A stretch of 64,000 nt of DNA from Rhodococcus erythropolis NBRC 15567 (GTDB lineage Bacteria > Actinomycetota > Actinomycetes > Mycobacteriales > Mycobacteriaceae). This document shows, piece after piece, positions 1 through 8,820 of this stretch. The stretch is taken from the NCBI RefSeq assembly GCF_001552595.1, contig NZ_BCRM01000001.1, positions 1,116,001 to 1,180,000 on the forward strand, in the 5' to 3' direction. Made by a program: the position numbers and the translations under genes. A model generated the notes under the pieces. It worked only from the letters and a program-made list of their open reading frames with translations. It had not been told where the DNA came from and did no database searches. Each line of letters starts with the position of its first letter. Within the stretch, counting starts at the first letter, position 1.

Positions 1-2
1 TT

Positions 3-338
3 CGACGGTGGGTCGACGGTGGGCTTCTCACCGCGAGGACGGACGACTCCGGCCGCAAGGTCATCGACGGTGCCGAGTTGGCGGGCTTCGCCCGGTCCAA
101 CGCCGGACCCGCACCGGCCGATCCGCTCGCGGGTGCGAGTTCGGCCCGCAACCGGTTCGCCGGCCTCGTCACCAAGGTCGTCACCGACAAGGTGATGGCC
201 CAGGTCGAAATGCAGTGTGGGCCCTTCACTGTCGTCTCGTTGATGAGTACCGACGCGGTTCGGGAGCTCGGACTCGAGGTCGGGAGTATCGGAGTCGCAA
301 TCGTGAAGGCCACCACGGTCATCGTGGAAACGCCGTAG
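3..338 (+). CDS. Mop/TOBE-domain molybdate-binding regulator, 5' end cut by the window edge
   Basis: The reading frame is open from the first bases of the window, so the true start lies upstream. The visible N-terminal residues (RRWVDGG..., then DSGRKVIDGAELAGFAR) look like the second half of a MerR/excisionase-type helix-turn-helix. Roughly the last 65 residues form a TOBE/Mop domain (NRFAGLVTKV...MAQVEM...VVSLMSTDAV...VGSIGVAIVKATTVIVE), which in this family binds molybdate. The gene ends 24 bp before modA on the same strand, so it probably heads or senses for the modABC operon. A role as molybdate-responsive DNA-binding protein is inferred from architecture and context; a plain storage molbindin is the alternative. 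Confidence 0.8.
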   Translation, partial: RRWVDGGLLTARTDDSGRKVIDGAELAGFARSNAGPAPADPLAGASSARNRFAGLVTKVVTDKVMAQVEMQCGPFTVVSLMSTDAVRELGLEVGSIGVAIVKATTVIVETP

Positions 339-362
339 TTCTGAACATACTGGAGGAAATTC

Positions 363-1172
363 GTGAAGCGTGTAGTCGGACTTGTTGCAGCAGGTGCCTT
401 TTCGCTTGCCCTGGTGACCGGTTGTAGTTCCTCCGACAATTCGTCGTCGGAGACGTCGTCGGCCGCTCCGACCACGACCACTTCCAGTGACAGTGCCACG
501 GGAAGCATCACCGTCTTCGCGGCGGCGTCACTCAAGAACAGCTTCACCGAACTCGGCAAGGAGTTCGAGTCCGAGAACCCCGGTTCATCGGTCACATTCA
601 GCTTTGCCGGGTCCTCGGATCTCGTCGCCCAGATCACCCAGGGCGCACCGGCTGACGTGTTCGCCTCGGCTGACGCCGCCAACATGACCAAGGCCACCGA
701 TGCCGGTGTCGTCGCGGGGTCGCCCTCGGATTTCGCGAGCAATACCTTGACGATCGTTGTACCGCCTGGCAATCCGAAGGGCATCGCGTCCTTCGCCGAT
801 CTGGCAAAGGAGGGGACACAACTGGTGATCTGCGCTCCGCAGGTCCCGTGTGGCGCGGCTACGAAGAAGGTCGAGACGGCCACAGGTGAGACCCTCTCGC
901 CCGTCAGTGAGGAATCGTCGGTGACCGACGTTCTCAACAAGGTGACGTCCGGGCAGGCCGATGCCGGCATCGTTTACGTCACCGACGCGAAGTCCGCGGG
1001 TGACAAGGTGCAGACGGTCGCGTTCCCGGAAGCCACCACGGTGGTCAACCTGTACCGGATTGCGGTGCTGAAGAATTCGAAGAATTCGGAAACGGCAACC
1101 AAGTTCGTCGATCTCGTCAAGGGGCCCAAGGGCCTGGCAGTTCTGAGTGACGCGGGATTCGCTGCCCCGTGA
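363..1172 (+). CDS. modA: Molybdate ABC transporter substrate-binding lipoprotein
   Basis: A 269-residue exported lipoprotein. A short positive N-terminus and hydrophobic segment lead to a lipobox LVTGC with the lipidated Cys at residue 21, followed by a Ser/Thr-rich linker to about residue 47. The mature domain starts [17 protein letters not shown], the ModA signature with the oxyanion-contacting Ser at 56, and continues with [12 protein letters not shown] and a typical type II binding-protein fold. GAGGAAATTC before the ATG is a clear ribosome site. The stop overlaps the modB GTG by four bases (GTGA), showing translational coupling. ModA hands molybdate or tungstate to the ModB channel outside the membrane. 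Substrate is inferred from family and the modBC/Mop neighbours. Confidence 0.93.
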   Translation: MKRVVGLVAAGAFSLALVTGCSSSDNSSSETSSAAPTTTTSSDSATGSITVFAAASLKNSFTELGKEFESENPGSSVTFSFAGSSDLVAQITQGAPADVFASADAANMTKATDAGVVAGSPSDFASNTLTIVVPPGNPKGIASFADLAKEGTQLVICAPQVPCGAATKKVETATGETLSPVSEESSVTDVLNKVTSGQADAGIVYVTDAKSAGDKVQTVAFPEATTVVNLYRIAVLKNSKNSETATKFVDLVKGPKGLAVLSDAGFAAP

Positions 1173-1978
1173 CACACCTAAGACCGGCAGTCCGGGCTCC
1201 GCTCGGGTTGCCGGTATGGATTTACCTTCCGGCGCTGATCGGCGGAGCGTTTGTCATCGCGCCCTTGGCGGCGATGCTGGCCACCGTGCAGTGGTCGCAG
1301 TTCTGGGAACTCGTGACTTCCGAATCGTCGGTTGCCGCGTTGAAACTGAGTTTGAAGACAGCGGCAATGAGCACGCTGCTGTGCATCCTGTTCGGGGTAC
1401 CGATGGCCGCGGTATTGGCGCGCAGTCATTTTCGGGGACTGTCCGTTCTTCGATCGTTGATTCTGCTCCCGCTGGTTCTGCCGCCCGTGGTGGGCGGTAT
1501 CGCGTTGCTGTACACGTTCGGGCGCAAAGGGTTGATCGGTGAGCAGTTGGAAGTGCTCGGCATCCAGATAGCATTCTCGACAACCGCGGTGGTCCTGGCG
1601 CAGACGTTTGTTGCGCTACCGTTCCTCGTCGTCAGCCTCGAAGGTGCACTACGCACTGCGGGTACAAGATACGAGGCCGTTGCCTCGACGCTCGGAGCCC
1701 GCCCGACCACCGTGCTTCGCCGGGTGACTCTGCCGCTGGTGCTTCCCGGTCTGGTGTCAGGGGCAGTTCTGGCTTTCGCTCGAGCGCTGGGGGAATTCGG
1801 TGCGACGCTGACCTTCGCGGGAAGTCTGCAAGGGGTGACGCGTACCCTGCCGCTGGAAATCTATCTCCAGCGTGAGACCGATCCGGATGCAGCGGTGGCG
1901 CTTTCGCTGGTGCTGGTTGTAGTCGCGGTGGTCATCGTGGTTGCGGTGCGTGGACGCGGATCGGCGGGTTCGTTGTGA
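1169..1978 (+). CDS. modB: Molybdate ABC transporter permease
   Basis: A 269-residue inner-membrane protein with about six hydrophobic segments. The EAA loop that docks on the ATPase is visible at residues 169-177 (EAVASTLGA) followed by [11 protein letters not shown], as in ModB/CysT permeases. It starts at a GTG that overlaps the modA stop (GTGA), and its own 3' end overlaps the modC start by four bases (GTGA), so the three genes are one translationally coupled operon. Function: forms the transmembrane path for molybdate delivered by ModA, driven by ModC. Confidence 0.93.
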   Translation: MTHLRPAVRAPLGLPVWIYLPALIGGAFVIAPLAAMLATVQWSQFWELVTSESSVAALKLSLKTAAMSTLLCILFGVPMAAVLARSHFRGLSVLRSLILLPLVLPPVVGGIALLYTFGRKGLIGEQLEVLGIQIAFSTTAVVLAQTFVALPFLVVSLEGALRTAGTRYEAVASTLGARPTTVLRRVTLPLVLPGLVSGAVLAFARALGEFGATLTFAGSLQGVTRTLPLEIYLQRETDPDAAVALSLVLVVVAVVIVVAVRGRGSAGSL

Positions 1979-3060
1979 GTGGCCTCCACGTCGACATCGA
2001 GATTCCGGAGCGCGACGTCGTTGCGACGTTCGACGTAGCGGCGGGCGAGGTGACCGCCATCCTCGGGCCGAACGGCGCCGGCAAGTCGACGGTACTGGCG
2101 GCGGTTGCCGGACTGCATCATCCGCGGCGCGGGTTGATCGAACTCAATTCCCGCGTTCTCACCGATACCCGTAGGGGAGTCGTGTTGGCACCCCATCGGC
2201 GCGGCACTGCCCTACTCGCGCAAGAGGCACTTCTCTTTCCCCATCTCAGTGCGGCTGCGAACGTGGCGTTCGCGCCGCGCAGTGCAGGGCGGTCGCGTCG
2301 CGATTCCGCCGAGTCCGCGCGCCATTGGCTGGACGCAGTCGACGCCGGCGATTTGGCTGACCGCAAGCCTTCACAACTCTCCGGTGGCCAAGCGCAACGG
2401 GTTGCAGTGGCGAGGGCATTGGCTGCTGAACCCGAACTGCTTCTACTCGACGAACCGATGTCCGCGCTCGATGTCGCCTCCGCCCCCGCGCTGCGGTCGT
2501 TACTGCGCCGAGTGCTCAGGACCGGCGATCGCACTGCCGTACTCGTCACGCACGACGCTCTGGACGCACTTGCGCTGGCCGACACGGTTGTCGTCATGGA
2601 CGGTGGCCGGGTCGTCGAACGTGGTGACGTACGAACAGTTCTGACCCGCCCGCGTAGTGCATTCGCAGCACGCATCGCCGGAATCAACTTGCGCAGCGGC
2701 ACGATGGCCGGAGACGGAGTGCTCAGAAGTCCGGTCGGGGTGGATATCGCGGGCCAGACGGAGACCGACCTACCGGCCGGCAGTGCCGCCGTGGCGGTCT
2801 TCGAGCCGCGAGCAGTGTCGGTCTACCTGGATCCGCCGCACGGCAGCCCACGAAATGCGTTTGCGGTCACGATCGCGGAGATCGAAAACCGAGGCGATGT
2901 CGTCCGAGTGCGAGCGGAGGACGAAGCCGGCCAGCCGGGTTTGTCTGCCGACATCACGGCGAGCGCAGCGGCCGAACTCGATCTGGTTCCGGGATCGGCC
3001 GCTACGTTTGTGGTCAAGGCCACCGAGACGCTGATCTATGCGCAGGGTGCAGGCTCGTAG
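1975..3060 (+). CDS. modC: Molybdate ABC transporter ATP-binding protein
   Basis: A 361-residue ATPase. Walker A is GPNGAGKS (31-38), the ABC signature LSGGQAQR (136-143), Walker B LLLLDEP (156-162), and the switch His lies in [13 protein letters not shown]. Residues from about 240 to the end form a C-terminal TOBE/Mop-type regulatory domain, as in classical ModC, which lets the ATPase sense cytoplasmic molybdate. The GTG start overlaps modB. The 3' end overlaps the convergent acyl-CoA synthetase gene by 25 bp (3036-3060), with no room for a conventional terminator between them. Confidence 0.93.
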   Translation: MSGLHVDIEIPERDVVATFDVAAGEVTAILGPNGAGKSTVLAAVAGLHHPRRGLIELNSRVLTDTRRGVVLAPHRRGTALLAQEALLFPHLSAAANVAFAPRSAGRSRRDSAESARHWLDAVDAGDLADRKPSQLSGGQAQRVAVARALAAEPELLLLDEPMSALDVASAPALRSLLRRVLRTGDRTAVLVTHDALDALALADTVVVMDGGRVVERGDVRTVLTRPRSAFAARIAGINLRSGTMAGDGVLRSPVGVDIAGQTETDLPAGSAAVAVFEPRAVSVYLDPPHGSPRNAFAVTIAEIENRGDVVRVRAEDEAGQPGLSADITASAAAELDLVPGSAATFVVKATETLIYAQGAGS

Positions 3061-4838
3061 ACGTCCTCAACGACCGAATCCGCATAGAGGGCTGCAATTT
3101 CGGACGCGTACTTCTCGGCTATCGGCTTGCGCCTGAGCTTCATCGTCGGTGTCAGCTCGTCGCCGCCTGGCTCCCAGAACATGGTGAGTACGTGAAACCG
3201 CTTGATCTGCTCGGCCCTCGACAGACGCGAGTTTCCCTCGGCGACAGCAGTTGCAACGACGTCGACGATCCGAGCGTCCTTGGCGAGTACCGCGGCCTCG
3301 GCCGCAAGTCCCAGTGAGCGTGCCGCTCCGACCGCGGCGTCGGCGCTGAGAGTGATCAACGCTGTGTTGAACTTTCGGCCGTCTCCGATCGTCACGACCT
3401 CACCGATCAACGACGACGACGTCTTCACTGCCGTCTCGATGGCGGCCGGTGACATGTTCTTTCCCGACGCGTTGATGATCAACTCCTTCTTGCGATCGAT
3501 CACCGTGAGGTAGCCGTCCGCGTCGGCGGTGACGACATCTCCGGTCGAGAGCCACCCGTCTGCACTGATCGCTTCGGCCGTTTTTGCCGGTTCGCCGCGG
3601 TACCCCTTCATGACCAACGGGCCTCGAACCAGTAGCTCGCCGTCCGCCTCGATGCGCATTTCCATGCCTGGGAGTAACTTTCCGACCGTTCCGAGCTTGG
3701 TCGGCTCGGCCGGCGCGGTGCTCGCGATGCATGTCAGCTCGGACATTCCCCAGATCTCCGAGATCGGAACTCCCAGGGCCGCAAAGAATGCCAACGTGTC
3801 CGGCGGAATTGGTGCGGCGCCAGAGATGGCCCACTTCAGTTCGGCAAAGCCGAGTTTCGCACGCAGAGCGGACAGGACCATCGTATCGGCTCGGGCGTAG
3901 TCCGCTTCCAGTTCGGCGGGGACTGTTTCACCGGCTCGTAAGTGTGCGAGACGAGTGCGACCGACGTCGAGTGCCCACTGCAACGCCGCTCGCCGCGCGT
4001 CGTCCGGTTCGTTGGCGACAGCCGATTCGACTGCAACTTTCAGCTTTTCCCACACACGGGGGACGCTGCCCCAGATCGTGGGGCGACAGTCCGGAAGCGC
4101 GGCCGCTACCTGGCTCGGATCCGGCACGACAGTGATCTGGGTGCCGAACACCATTTGCATGTACAGGCAGGTGAGCCGATCGGCGATGTGCGCCGACGGC
4201 ATGTACGAGGTGATGCGGTCACCGAATTCGACGGGGAGTACAGCGCTTACGGCGTTGGTTTCGAACAACAGGCATGCATGAGTCGTCTCGACGCCCTTGG
4301 GGTTGCCGGTCGTGCCGGAGGTGTAGATCAACGTGGCGACGTCGTTCGGTTTCACCGCACGCCAGGTGCCCTCGAAATCGAAATCCGATGCGGCAGAATT
4401 CTTCATCTGCTCCAGGGTCACGGTGCCGGGCTGGTGGACATGCGATTGCGCGTCGACGACGACGATCGTCTCGAGTGTGGCGCCCGAGCGGCGGACCGTA
4501 TCCACGTACCGGTCTTCGCAGACGAGAACCCGTGCACCGGAATTGGCGAGGATGTAACGGATGGCTTCGGGTGCCGACGTGTTGTAGATGGAGAAGGACG
4601 TCGCGCCGAGATGTTGGGCACCGACGTCGATCGGATAGAACTCGATGCGGTTACTCATCATCAAGGCAACCGTATCGCCGTGTCCCACGCCGATTCCGGC
4701 CAATCCCGCGGCAACCTCGCGGACCTGTTCGGCGTACTCGCGCCACGTCAGTGTTCGCGCATCGCCGATGTCTCGCAGGGCCACCGAGTCGGGCGCTACC
4801 GCCGACACTCGCTGGAAGGCTGCACACAACGTGGTCAT
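3036..4838 (-). CDS. Long-chain acyl-CoA synthetase (AMP-forming), FadD family
   Basis: A 600-residue adenylate-forming enzyme. The AMP-binding P-loop is YTSGTTGNPKG (172-182); later motifs are WGMSELTC, GWLSTGDV and the hinge DRKKELIINASGKNMSP. The inserts and length resemble the FadD11/FadD15 long-chain group more than short-chain synthetases. It activates a carboxylic acid to acyl-AMP and then acyl-CoA in the cytoplasm. I chose the ATG at 4838: AGGAGATCATC sits before it and the family N-terminus (MTTLCAAFQR...) begins there; the frame is open further upstream but not family-like. The ATG overlaps the SDR stop (ATGA). It is last in the seven-gene operon, so the likely substrate is the acid made by the upstream oxidative enzymes (inference). 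Confidence 0.9.
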   Translation of the reverse strand: MTTLCAAFQRVSAVAPDSVALRDIGDARTLTWREYAEQVREVAAGLAGIGVGHGDTVALMMSNRIEFYPIDVGAQHLGATSFSIYNTSAPEAIRYILANSGARVLVCEDRYVDTVRRSGATLETIVVVDAQSHVHQPGTVTLEQMKNSAASDFDFEGTWRAVKPNDVATLIYTSGTTGNPKGVETTHACLLFETNAVSAVLPVEFGDRITSYMPSAHIADRLTCLYMQMVFGTQITVVPDPSQVAAALPDCRPTIWGSVPRVWEKLKVAVESAVANEPDDARRAALQWALDVGRTRLAHLRAGETVPAELEADYARADTMVLSALRAKLGFAELKWAISGAAPIPPDTLAFFAALGVPISEIWGMSELTCIASTAPAEPTKLGTVGKLLPGMEMRIEADGELLVRGPLVMKGYRGEPAKTAEAISADGWLSTGDVVTADADGYLTVIDRKKELIINASGKNMSPAAIETAVKTSSSLIGEVVTIGDGRKFNTALITLSADAAVGAARSLGLAAEAAVLAKDARIVDVVATAVAEGNSRLSRAEQIKRFHVLTMFWEPGGDELTPTMKLRRKPIAEKYASEIAALYADSVVEDVYEPAPCA

Positions 4839-5797
4839 GATGATCTCCTGGATGCCTTTGTCAGGGCTGATGCATTCGTCGGGGCCGCAGCGGTGGTTCT
4901 GTCTTCGAGTTCGCGGATCAGGTCGTGTGCCTGTTTGTCCCTGGCCAGATAGCCGTCGGCCAGGACATTGATGAATCCGCGTCCCCACGCCCAGGGTTCC
5001 CAGGCAGCGGGGGCAAGGGTCCGGGCGGCGCGGCGCGCGATCGCGTCTGCGATCACCGTGGCGGCACGGTCCGGGGAGATTCGATGACGGAGGGGACCGG
5101 GTAGTCGAGCGTCGAGTTTGCGCCCGATCTCGTCGTCGTCGAGTGTGGCGCGTGCAAGTTGTGTATCCACCATCCCGAAGTACGCGATGCCGGCAGTGGC
5201 GCCGTAGCCGGCAACCTCGAGACGCAGCGCCCGGCCGAGCGCTTCGACCCCAGCCTTGCTGATCATGTACGAAGCGCCGCCCAAACCGGGGGCGAACGAC
5301 GCTGCCGATGACACGACGACGACGTGCCCACTGTTGCGGATCACCTCGTCGATGGTCGGATGCACTGTGTTGAAGACGCCGGTGAGATTGACGTCGAGCA
5401 CGCGATCGAATGCGTCGGGATCGATCTGGCGCAATGTTGCCGGGGGAGGGGTGATTCCGGCGTTGGCCACCACGACGTCGATTCTGCCCAGCCGCTCGAT
5501 GATCGTTTGCACGGCTGCGGTCATGCCGTCCCGATCTCGGACATCGGCCGTCACCGTCACGACTCGCTGTGACTCGAATGAGCGCTCGGCCGTTGCCAAT
5601 GAACTTTCGTTGACGTCGACCAGCGCCACGGTGGCCCCACGCCGGTGGAGAGTGCGCGCCAGCGCGGAACCGATACCGTCGCCTCCGCCGGTGATCAGCA
5701 CGACCTTTCCGGCGACGTCGTAGTCGATTCGGCGTCCGGGCAGTGGAATGCCCAGATCGCGGACTGTTCCCGCAATTGCGGACATGCGTCCCGTCAT
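4835..5797 (-). CDS. Short-chain dehydrogenase/reductase (SDR)
   Basis: A 320-residue classical SDR. The cofactor loop is TGGGDGIG (36-43), the structural motif NAG is at 112-114, and the catalytic set is Ser163/164, Tyr177 and Lys181 (YMISK). Asp61 after the second beta strand (VALVDVN) favours NAD(H). An N-terminal extension of about 28 residues and a long tail after the Rossmann core resemble SadH-type mycobacterial SDRs. A second Met at residue 5 is an alternative start. It likely interconverts a hydroxyl and a keto group on a lipid-like substrate between the oxygenase step and CoA activation (inference). The stop overlaps the synthetase ATG by four bases; the aldehyde dehydrogenase ends only 4 bp before this start. 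Confidence 0.88.
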   Translation of the reverse strand: MTGRMSAIAGTVRDLGIPLPGRRIDYDVAGKVVLITGGGDGIGSALARTLHRRGATVALVDVNESSLATAERSFESQRVVTVTADVRDRDGMTAAVQTIIERLGRIDVVVANAGITPPPATLRQIDPDAFDRVLDVNLTGVFNTVHPTIDEVIRNSGHVVVVSSAASFAPGLGGASYMISKAGVEALGRALRLEVAGYGATAGIAYFGMVDTQLARATLDDDEIGRKLDARLPGPLRHRISPDRAATVIADAIARRAARTLAPAAWEPWAWGRGFINVLADGYLARDKQAHDLIRELEDRTTAAAPTNASALTKASRRSS

Positions 5798-5801
5798 TGC
5801 T

Positions 5802-7235
5802 TCAGTGCCTTCCGTGTAGAGCGCGGATGAGAACCTTGACCAGCCAGTCGATTCGGGCGGTCCGTCGAAACGTCGTCAGTGGTAGGGGCGAACGGAATCG
5901 TTGCCGGGTCGTCGAACGAGCGTAGGTGAACTCCTTCAGACCATCTGGGCCGTGAACGCGTCCGAAACCAGATGCTCCGACCCCACCCAGTGGCAGGTTG
6001 GGAACCGCGGCATACATCACGTAAGAGTTCACCGACGCTCCTCCGGATCGGAGCCGATCGGCAACAGCCACTCCATGCTTGCCGAACACGCTTGCTCCCA
6101 ATGCATATGGCGACGCATTGACCAACTCCACCGCCTCGTCCATCGAGGCGACCTTGGTGATCGTCATCGTCGGGCCGAAAGTTTCCTCCGTGACGGCGAG
6201 GCTGTCTTCGGGGACGTCGACCATGATGGTCGGTTGCACGTACTGGCCGGAGATCGAGCCGAGCCCTCCGAGAACGACACGTCCACCCCGCGACATCGCG
6301 TCGTCGATGTGGCGCCGGATTACAGCCACTTGCGCGGGCATGGTGATCGGACCGATCTTGTCCTCGGCACCCGGACCGGCATGAACTCGGGCAGCCAAAG
6401 TGATTGTCTTGTCGATAAACTCGTCGTAGACCTGTTCGTGCACGTATACACGCTCGACGCCCAGACAGGTTTGACCGGAGTTGGACAATGCGCCCCACAC
6501 CGCAGCATCCGCGGCGGCACCAACATTTCCGTCGGCATCAAGGATGAGCGCGTCCTTACCGCCACATTCCATCAACACCGGTGTGAGGGTCTCGGCGCAC
6601 GCTGCCATGACTTTCTTGCCCGTCGCGGTCGATCCGGTGAACCCGATCTTGTCGACACCGGCCAGGCACAGTGCCGCGCCGACCGAACCGTCGCCTGTGA
6701 CAACTTGCAGCACAGGATGTTCAGGGACGACCTCGGCAAACGCTCGGACCAACCATTGCCCGACTGCCGGGGCGAACTCACTCGGCTTGTAGACCACGGC
6801 ATTGCCTGCAGCCAGCGAGAACGAGAGCGAACCGAGCGGGGTGAAGACCGGATAGTTCCACGGACCGATCACACCGATCACCCCGAGAGGTCGATACTCC
6901 ACCGAGGCGGCCTGATTGACCGTCAACAAACTGGAGCGGACGCTGCGCCTGCCCAATACCTTTCGGGCATTCTTCGACGCCCACGCGAGATGTTCGAGTG
7001 CCATGGCGATTTCGAGCATCGCGTCAGGGTGCGGCTTGCCCATGTCCCGGTGCACGACGTCGGCGAGTTCGGATGCTCGACGAGCGATGATTCCACGCCA
7101 CCGATCCAGTCGACGAGCGCGTTGCTCGAATGTCAGTTCTGCCCACCACTCGGAAGCAGTTCGGGCGTCGCGCACTGCCTGTGTCACCGTGTCGTCGGAC
7201 GCCTGTGTGGTCGTGTCGATCTCGGTCGCCGTCAT
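5802..7235 (-). CDS. Aldehyde dehydrogenase, NAD(P)-dependent
   Basis: A 477-residue ALDH superfamily enzyme. Catalytic residues are visible: oxyanion Asn127 (GPWNYP), general base Glu223 (LMECGGKD) and nucleophile Cys257 (SGQTCLG); the cofactor site has FTGSTATGKKV (199-209). Short length and a hydrophobic/basic tail (IDWLVKVLIRAL) recall class 3/coniferyl and fatty-aldehyde dehydrogenases, where such a tail can touch membranes. The ATG at 7235 has AAGGAACTCCACA before it and overlaps the SRPBCC stop (ATGA); longer upstream reading frame is rejected because it overlaps the neighbouring genes. Predicted to oxidise an aldehyde intermediate to the acid used by the adjacent acyl-CoA synthetase. 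Confidence 0.9.
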   Translation of the reverse strand: MTATEIDTTTQASDDTVTQAVRDARTASEWWAELTFEQRARRLDRWRGIIARRASELADVVHRDMGKPHPDAMLEIAMALEHLAWASKNARKVLGRRSVRSSLLTVNQAASVEYRPLGVIGVIGPWNYPVFTPLGSLSFSLAAGNAVVYKPSEFAPAVGQWLVRAFAEVVPEHPVLQVVTGDGSVGAALCLAGVDKIGFTGSTATGKKVMAACAETLTPVLMECGGKDALILDADGNVGAAADAAVWGALSNSGQTCLGVERVYVHEQVYDEFIDKTITLAARVHAGPGAEDKIGPITMPAQVAVIRRHIDDAMSRGGRVVLGGLGSISGQYVQPTIMVDVPEDSLAVTEETFGPTMTITKVASMDEAVELVNASPYALGASVFGKHGVAVADRLRSGGASVNSYVMYAAVPNLPLGGVGASGFGRVHGPDGLKEFTYARSTTRQRFRSPLPLTTFRRTARIDWLVKVLIRALHGRH

Positions 7236-7732
7236 TGTGGAGTTCCTTGAAGTGTGTGGTGGACGGCGCCGTCGGCCCAGCTGCGAGTGACGCGTTCGAG
7301 GATCGGTCGGGACAGAGCCAGAATCGGGGCGAACCACGGCTGCGCTTGTACGGCGAATGTCCAGGTGAGGCGGCTGCCTGTCGAAGTCGGTTCCAGCACC
7401 AGATCTTCGGCGAAGCGTTTGAACCCCGGCAGTGACGCCGACTCCACGTAGAACGTCATTCGGTGCCCCTCGTCCCAGCGGAAGAATCTCTCGTTCAGTG
7501 CAGCAAAAGCGCCGGCGCGCACGGTTCGGGTAGTCCCGATGCCGAATGGTCTGGCCGAGGTCCAGTCGGCTCCGGTGATCCCGCGCGCCCACGACGTGAG
7601 CGCTCCGTCCGAGGTCAACGTCTGCCACAAGCTTTCGCACGTCGCTTCGGATTCGATCCGGTGAGTGATCACCAGCGGCGCGGATCGGACGAAGTCTGCG
7701 TCGGCTGCCGCAAGAGAGAATTTTCCCCTCAC
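7232..7732 (-). CDS. SRPBCC (START/Bet v 1-like) family protein
   Basis: A 166-residue protein with the SRPBCC helix-grip pattern: VITHRIESEATCESLWQTLTS near the start, WARGITG, FGIGTTRTVRA in the middle and a long C-terminal helix (WFAPILALSRPILERVTRSWADGAVHH). This fold encloses a hydrophobic cavity for lipids, polyketides or aromatic ligands. It lies inside the oxidative operon, with four-base overlaps at both ends (GTGA with the reductase, ATGA with the aldehyde dehydrogenase), so it may hold or hand over the hydrophobic substrate. Start GTG 7732 is set by the overlap. No catalytic residues can be assigned. Confidence 0.8.
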   Translation of the reverse strand: MRGKFSLAAADADFVRSAPLVITHRIESEATCESLWQTLTSDGALTSWARGITGADWTSARPFGIGTTRTVRAGAFAALNERFFRWDEGHRMTFYVESASLPGFKRFAEDLVLEPTSTGSRLTWTFAVQAQPWFAPILALSRPILERVTRSWADGAVHHTLQGTPQ

Positions 7733-8820
7733 AGGTCCACCACCAAAGATGCACCGGTGGAACGTGATCGACAGGTCAACATCGAATCGGCACGTTCGGA
7801 TTCGGTGAGCAAGGTGTCTCGATGATCGACGCTCCCCGAGAGCACCCGAACCTTGCACGTACCGCAGAAGCCCTGTTGGCAGGAATACGCGACTCCGGGA
7901 AGTGCACGTCGTATCGCAGCCAAAGCACTTTCGGACTCGCCCACATCGACGGTGAGACCGGTGCGCGCCAGATGCACCGTGAACTCCTTGCCGTCGACTA
8001 CCGGGAGTGGGGAGAACCTCTCGCTGTGCACCGATCCGGTCGGATTGCCGGCGAAGGTCGCCGCGCGCACCATGTTCATCAGCGGCGCCGGTCCGCACGT
8101 GTACACCGCGGCACCGGGATCCGCAGCAGCGACCAGTGTTTCGATATCCGTCGGGCCCAACTCGTCGTCCGGTCGGATGGTTACCCGGCCGCTGGAGTAT
8201 TCCTCGATCTCGTCGAGAAATGGCATGGCCGTCCGAGTTCGTCCGAGATAATCCAAACGCCACGGGATTCCGCGGCGGTGACAACGTTGCACCATGGGAA
8301 GGAGCGGAGTGATCCCGATTCCGCCCGCAACGAAGAGGTACGACGGAGCAGCGACAAACGGAAATGCATTGCGTGGCCCTCGAACGTCCACAACCATGCC
8401 GGGTTTCAGCGACTCGTGTATCTCGCGCGAGCCGCCCCCACCCTCGTCGATCCTCCGGACGGCGATCCGATACGAGGACAAGTCGTCGGGGTCGCCGCAC
8501 AGCGAATACTGTCGTTGCCTTCCCGAGGGGAGAAAGATGTCGAGGTGGGCGCCGGGAATCCACGACGGAAGGGTGATTCCTTCCCTCGGGGTCAAGGTGA
8601 CACTCAGGACGTCGTCGCACTCTGACCGGACGGACTTCACGTCCAGAGTCATGTCGAACCCGCTGTAGCGGACCGGGCTGGGGCGCGAAAGTATGTGCGC
8701 TGCTGGACTTGCTGCAAAGATTCGGCGGTATGCGCCGGTGGCTTGCGCGGCAAACCTCAACGACCGGGTCGGTGTGAAGTCGGGTGCGTCGTGGGGACTG
8801 TCGGCAGTCGTCTTGTTCAT
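7729..8820 (-). CDS. Phthalate-dioxygenase-reductase-type flavin/2Fe-2S reductase
   Basis: A 363-residue electron-transfer protein. Flavin site RQYS (103-106), pyridine-nucleotide loop GGIGITP (166-172), CGPAPLM (242-248), and a C-terminal plant-type 2Fe-2S domain with C314-x4-C319-x2-C322-x27-C350. The order FNR-NAD-2Fe-2S is that of phthalate dioxygenase reductase and VanB. About 55 extra N-terminal residues precede the flavin domain. The ATG at 8820 overlaps the upstream gene's stop (ATGA). No Rieske oxygenase or P450 is nearby; the adjacent predicted di-iron protein is the obvious electron acceptor (inference). Confidence 0.9.
   Translation of the reverse strand: MNKTTADSPHDAPDFTPTRSLRFAAQATGAYRRIFAASPAAHILSRPSPVRYSGFDMTLDVKSVRSECDDVLSVTLTPREGITLPSWIPGAHLDIFLPSGRQRQYSLCGDPDDLSSYRIAVRRIDEGGGGSREIHESLKPGMVVDVRGPRNAFPFVAAPSYLFVAGGIGITPLLPMVQRCHRRGIPWRLDYLGRTRTAMPFLDEIEEYSSGRVTIRPDDELGPTDIETLVAAADPGAAVYTCGPAPLMNMVRAATFAGNPTGSVHSERFSPLPVVDGKEFTVHLARTGLTVDVGESESALAAIRRALPGVAYSCQQGFCGTCKVRVLSGSVDHRDTLLTESERADSMLTCRSRSTGASLVVDL

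Noticed and set aside
5901-7250. 449-codon plus-strand frame opposite the aldehyde dehydrogenase
   Set aside because: The dehydrogenase has all catalytic residues; the opposite frame shows no motif.
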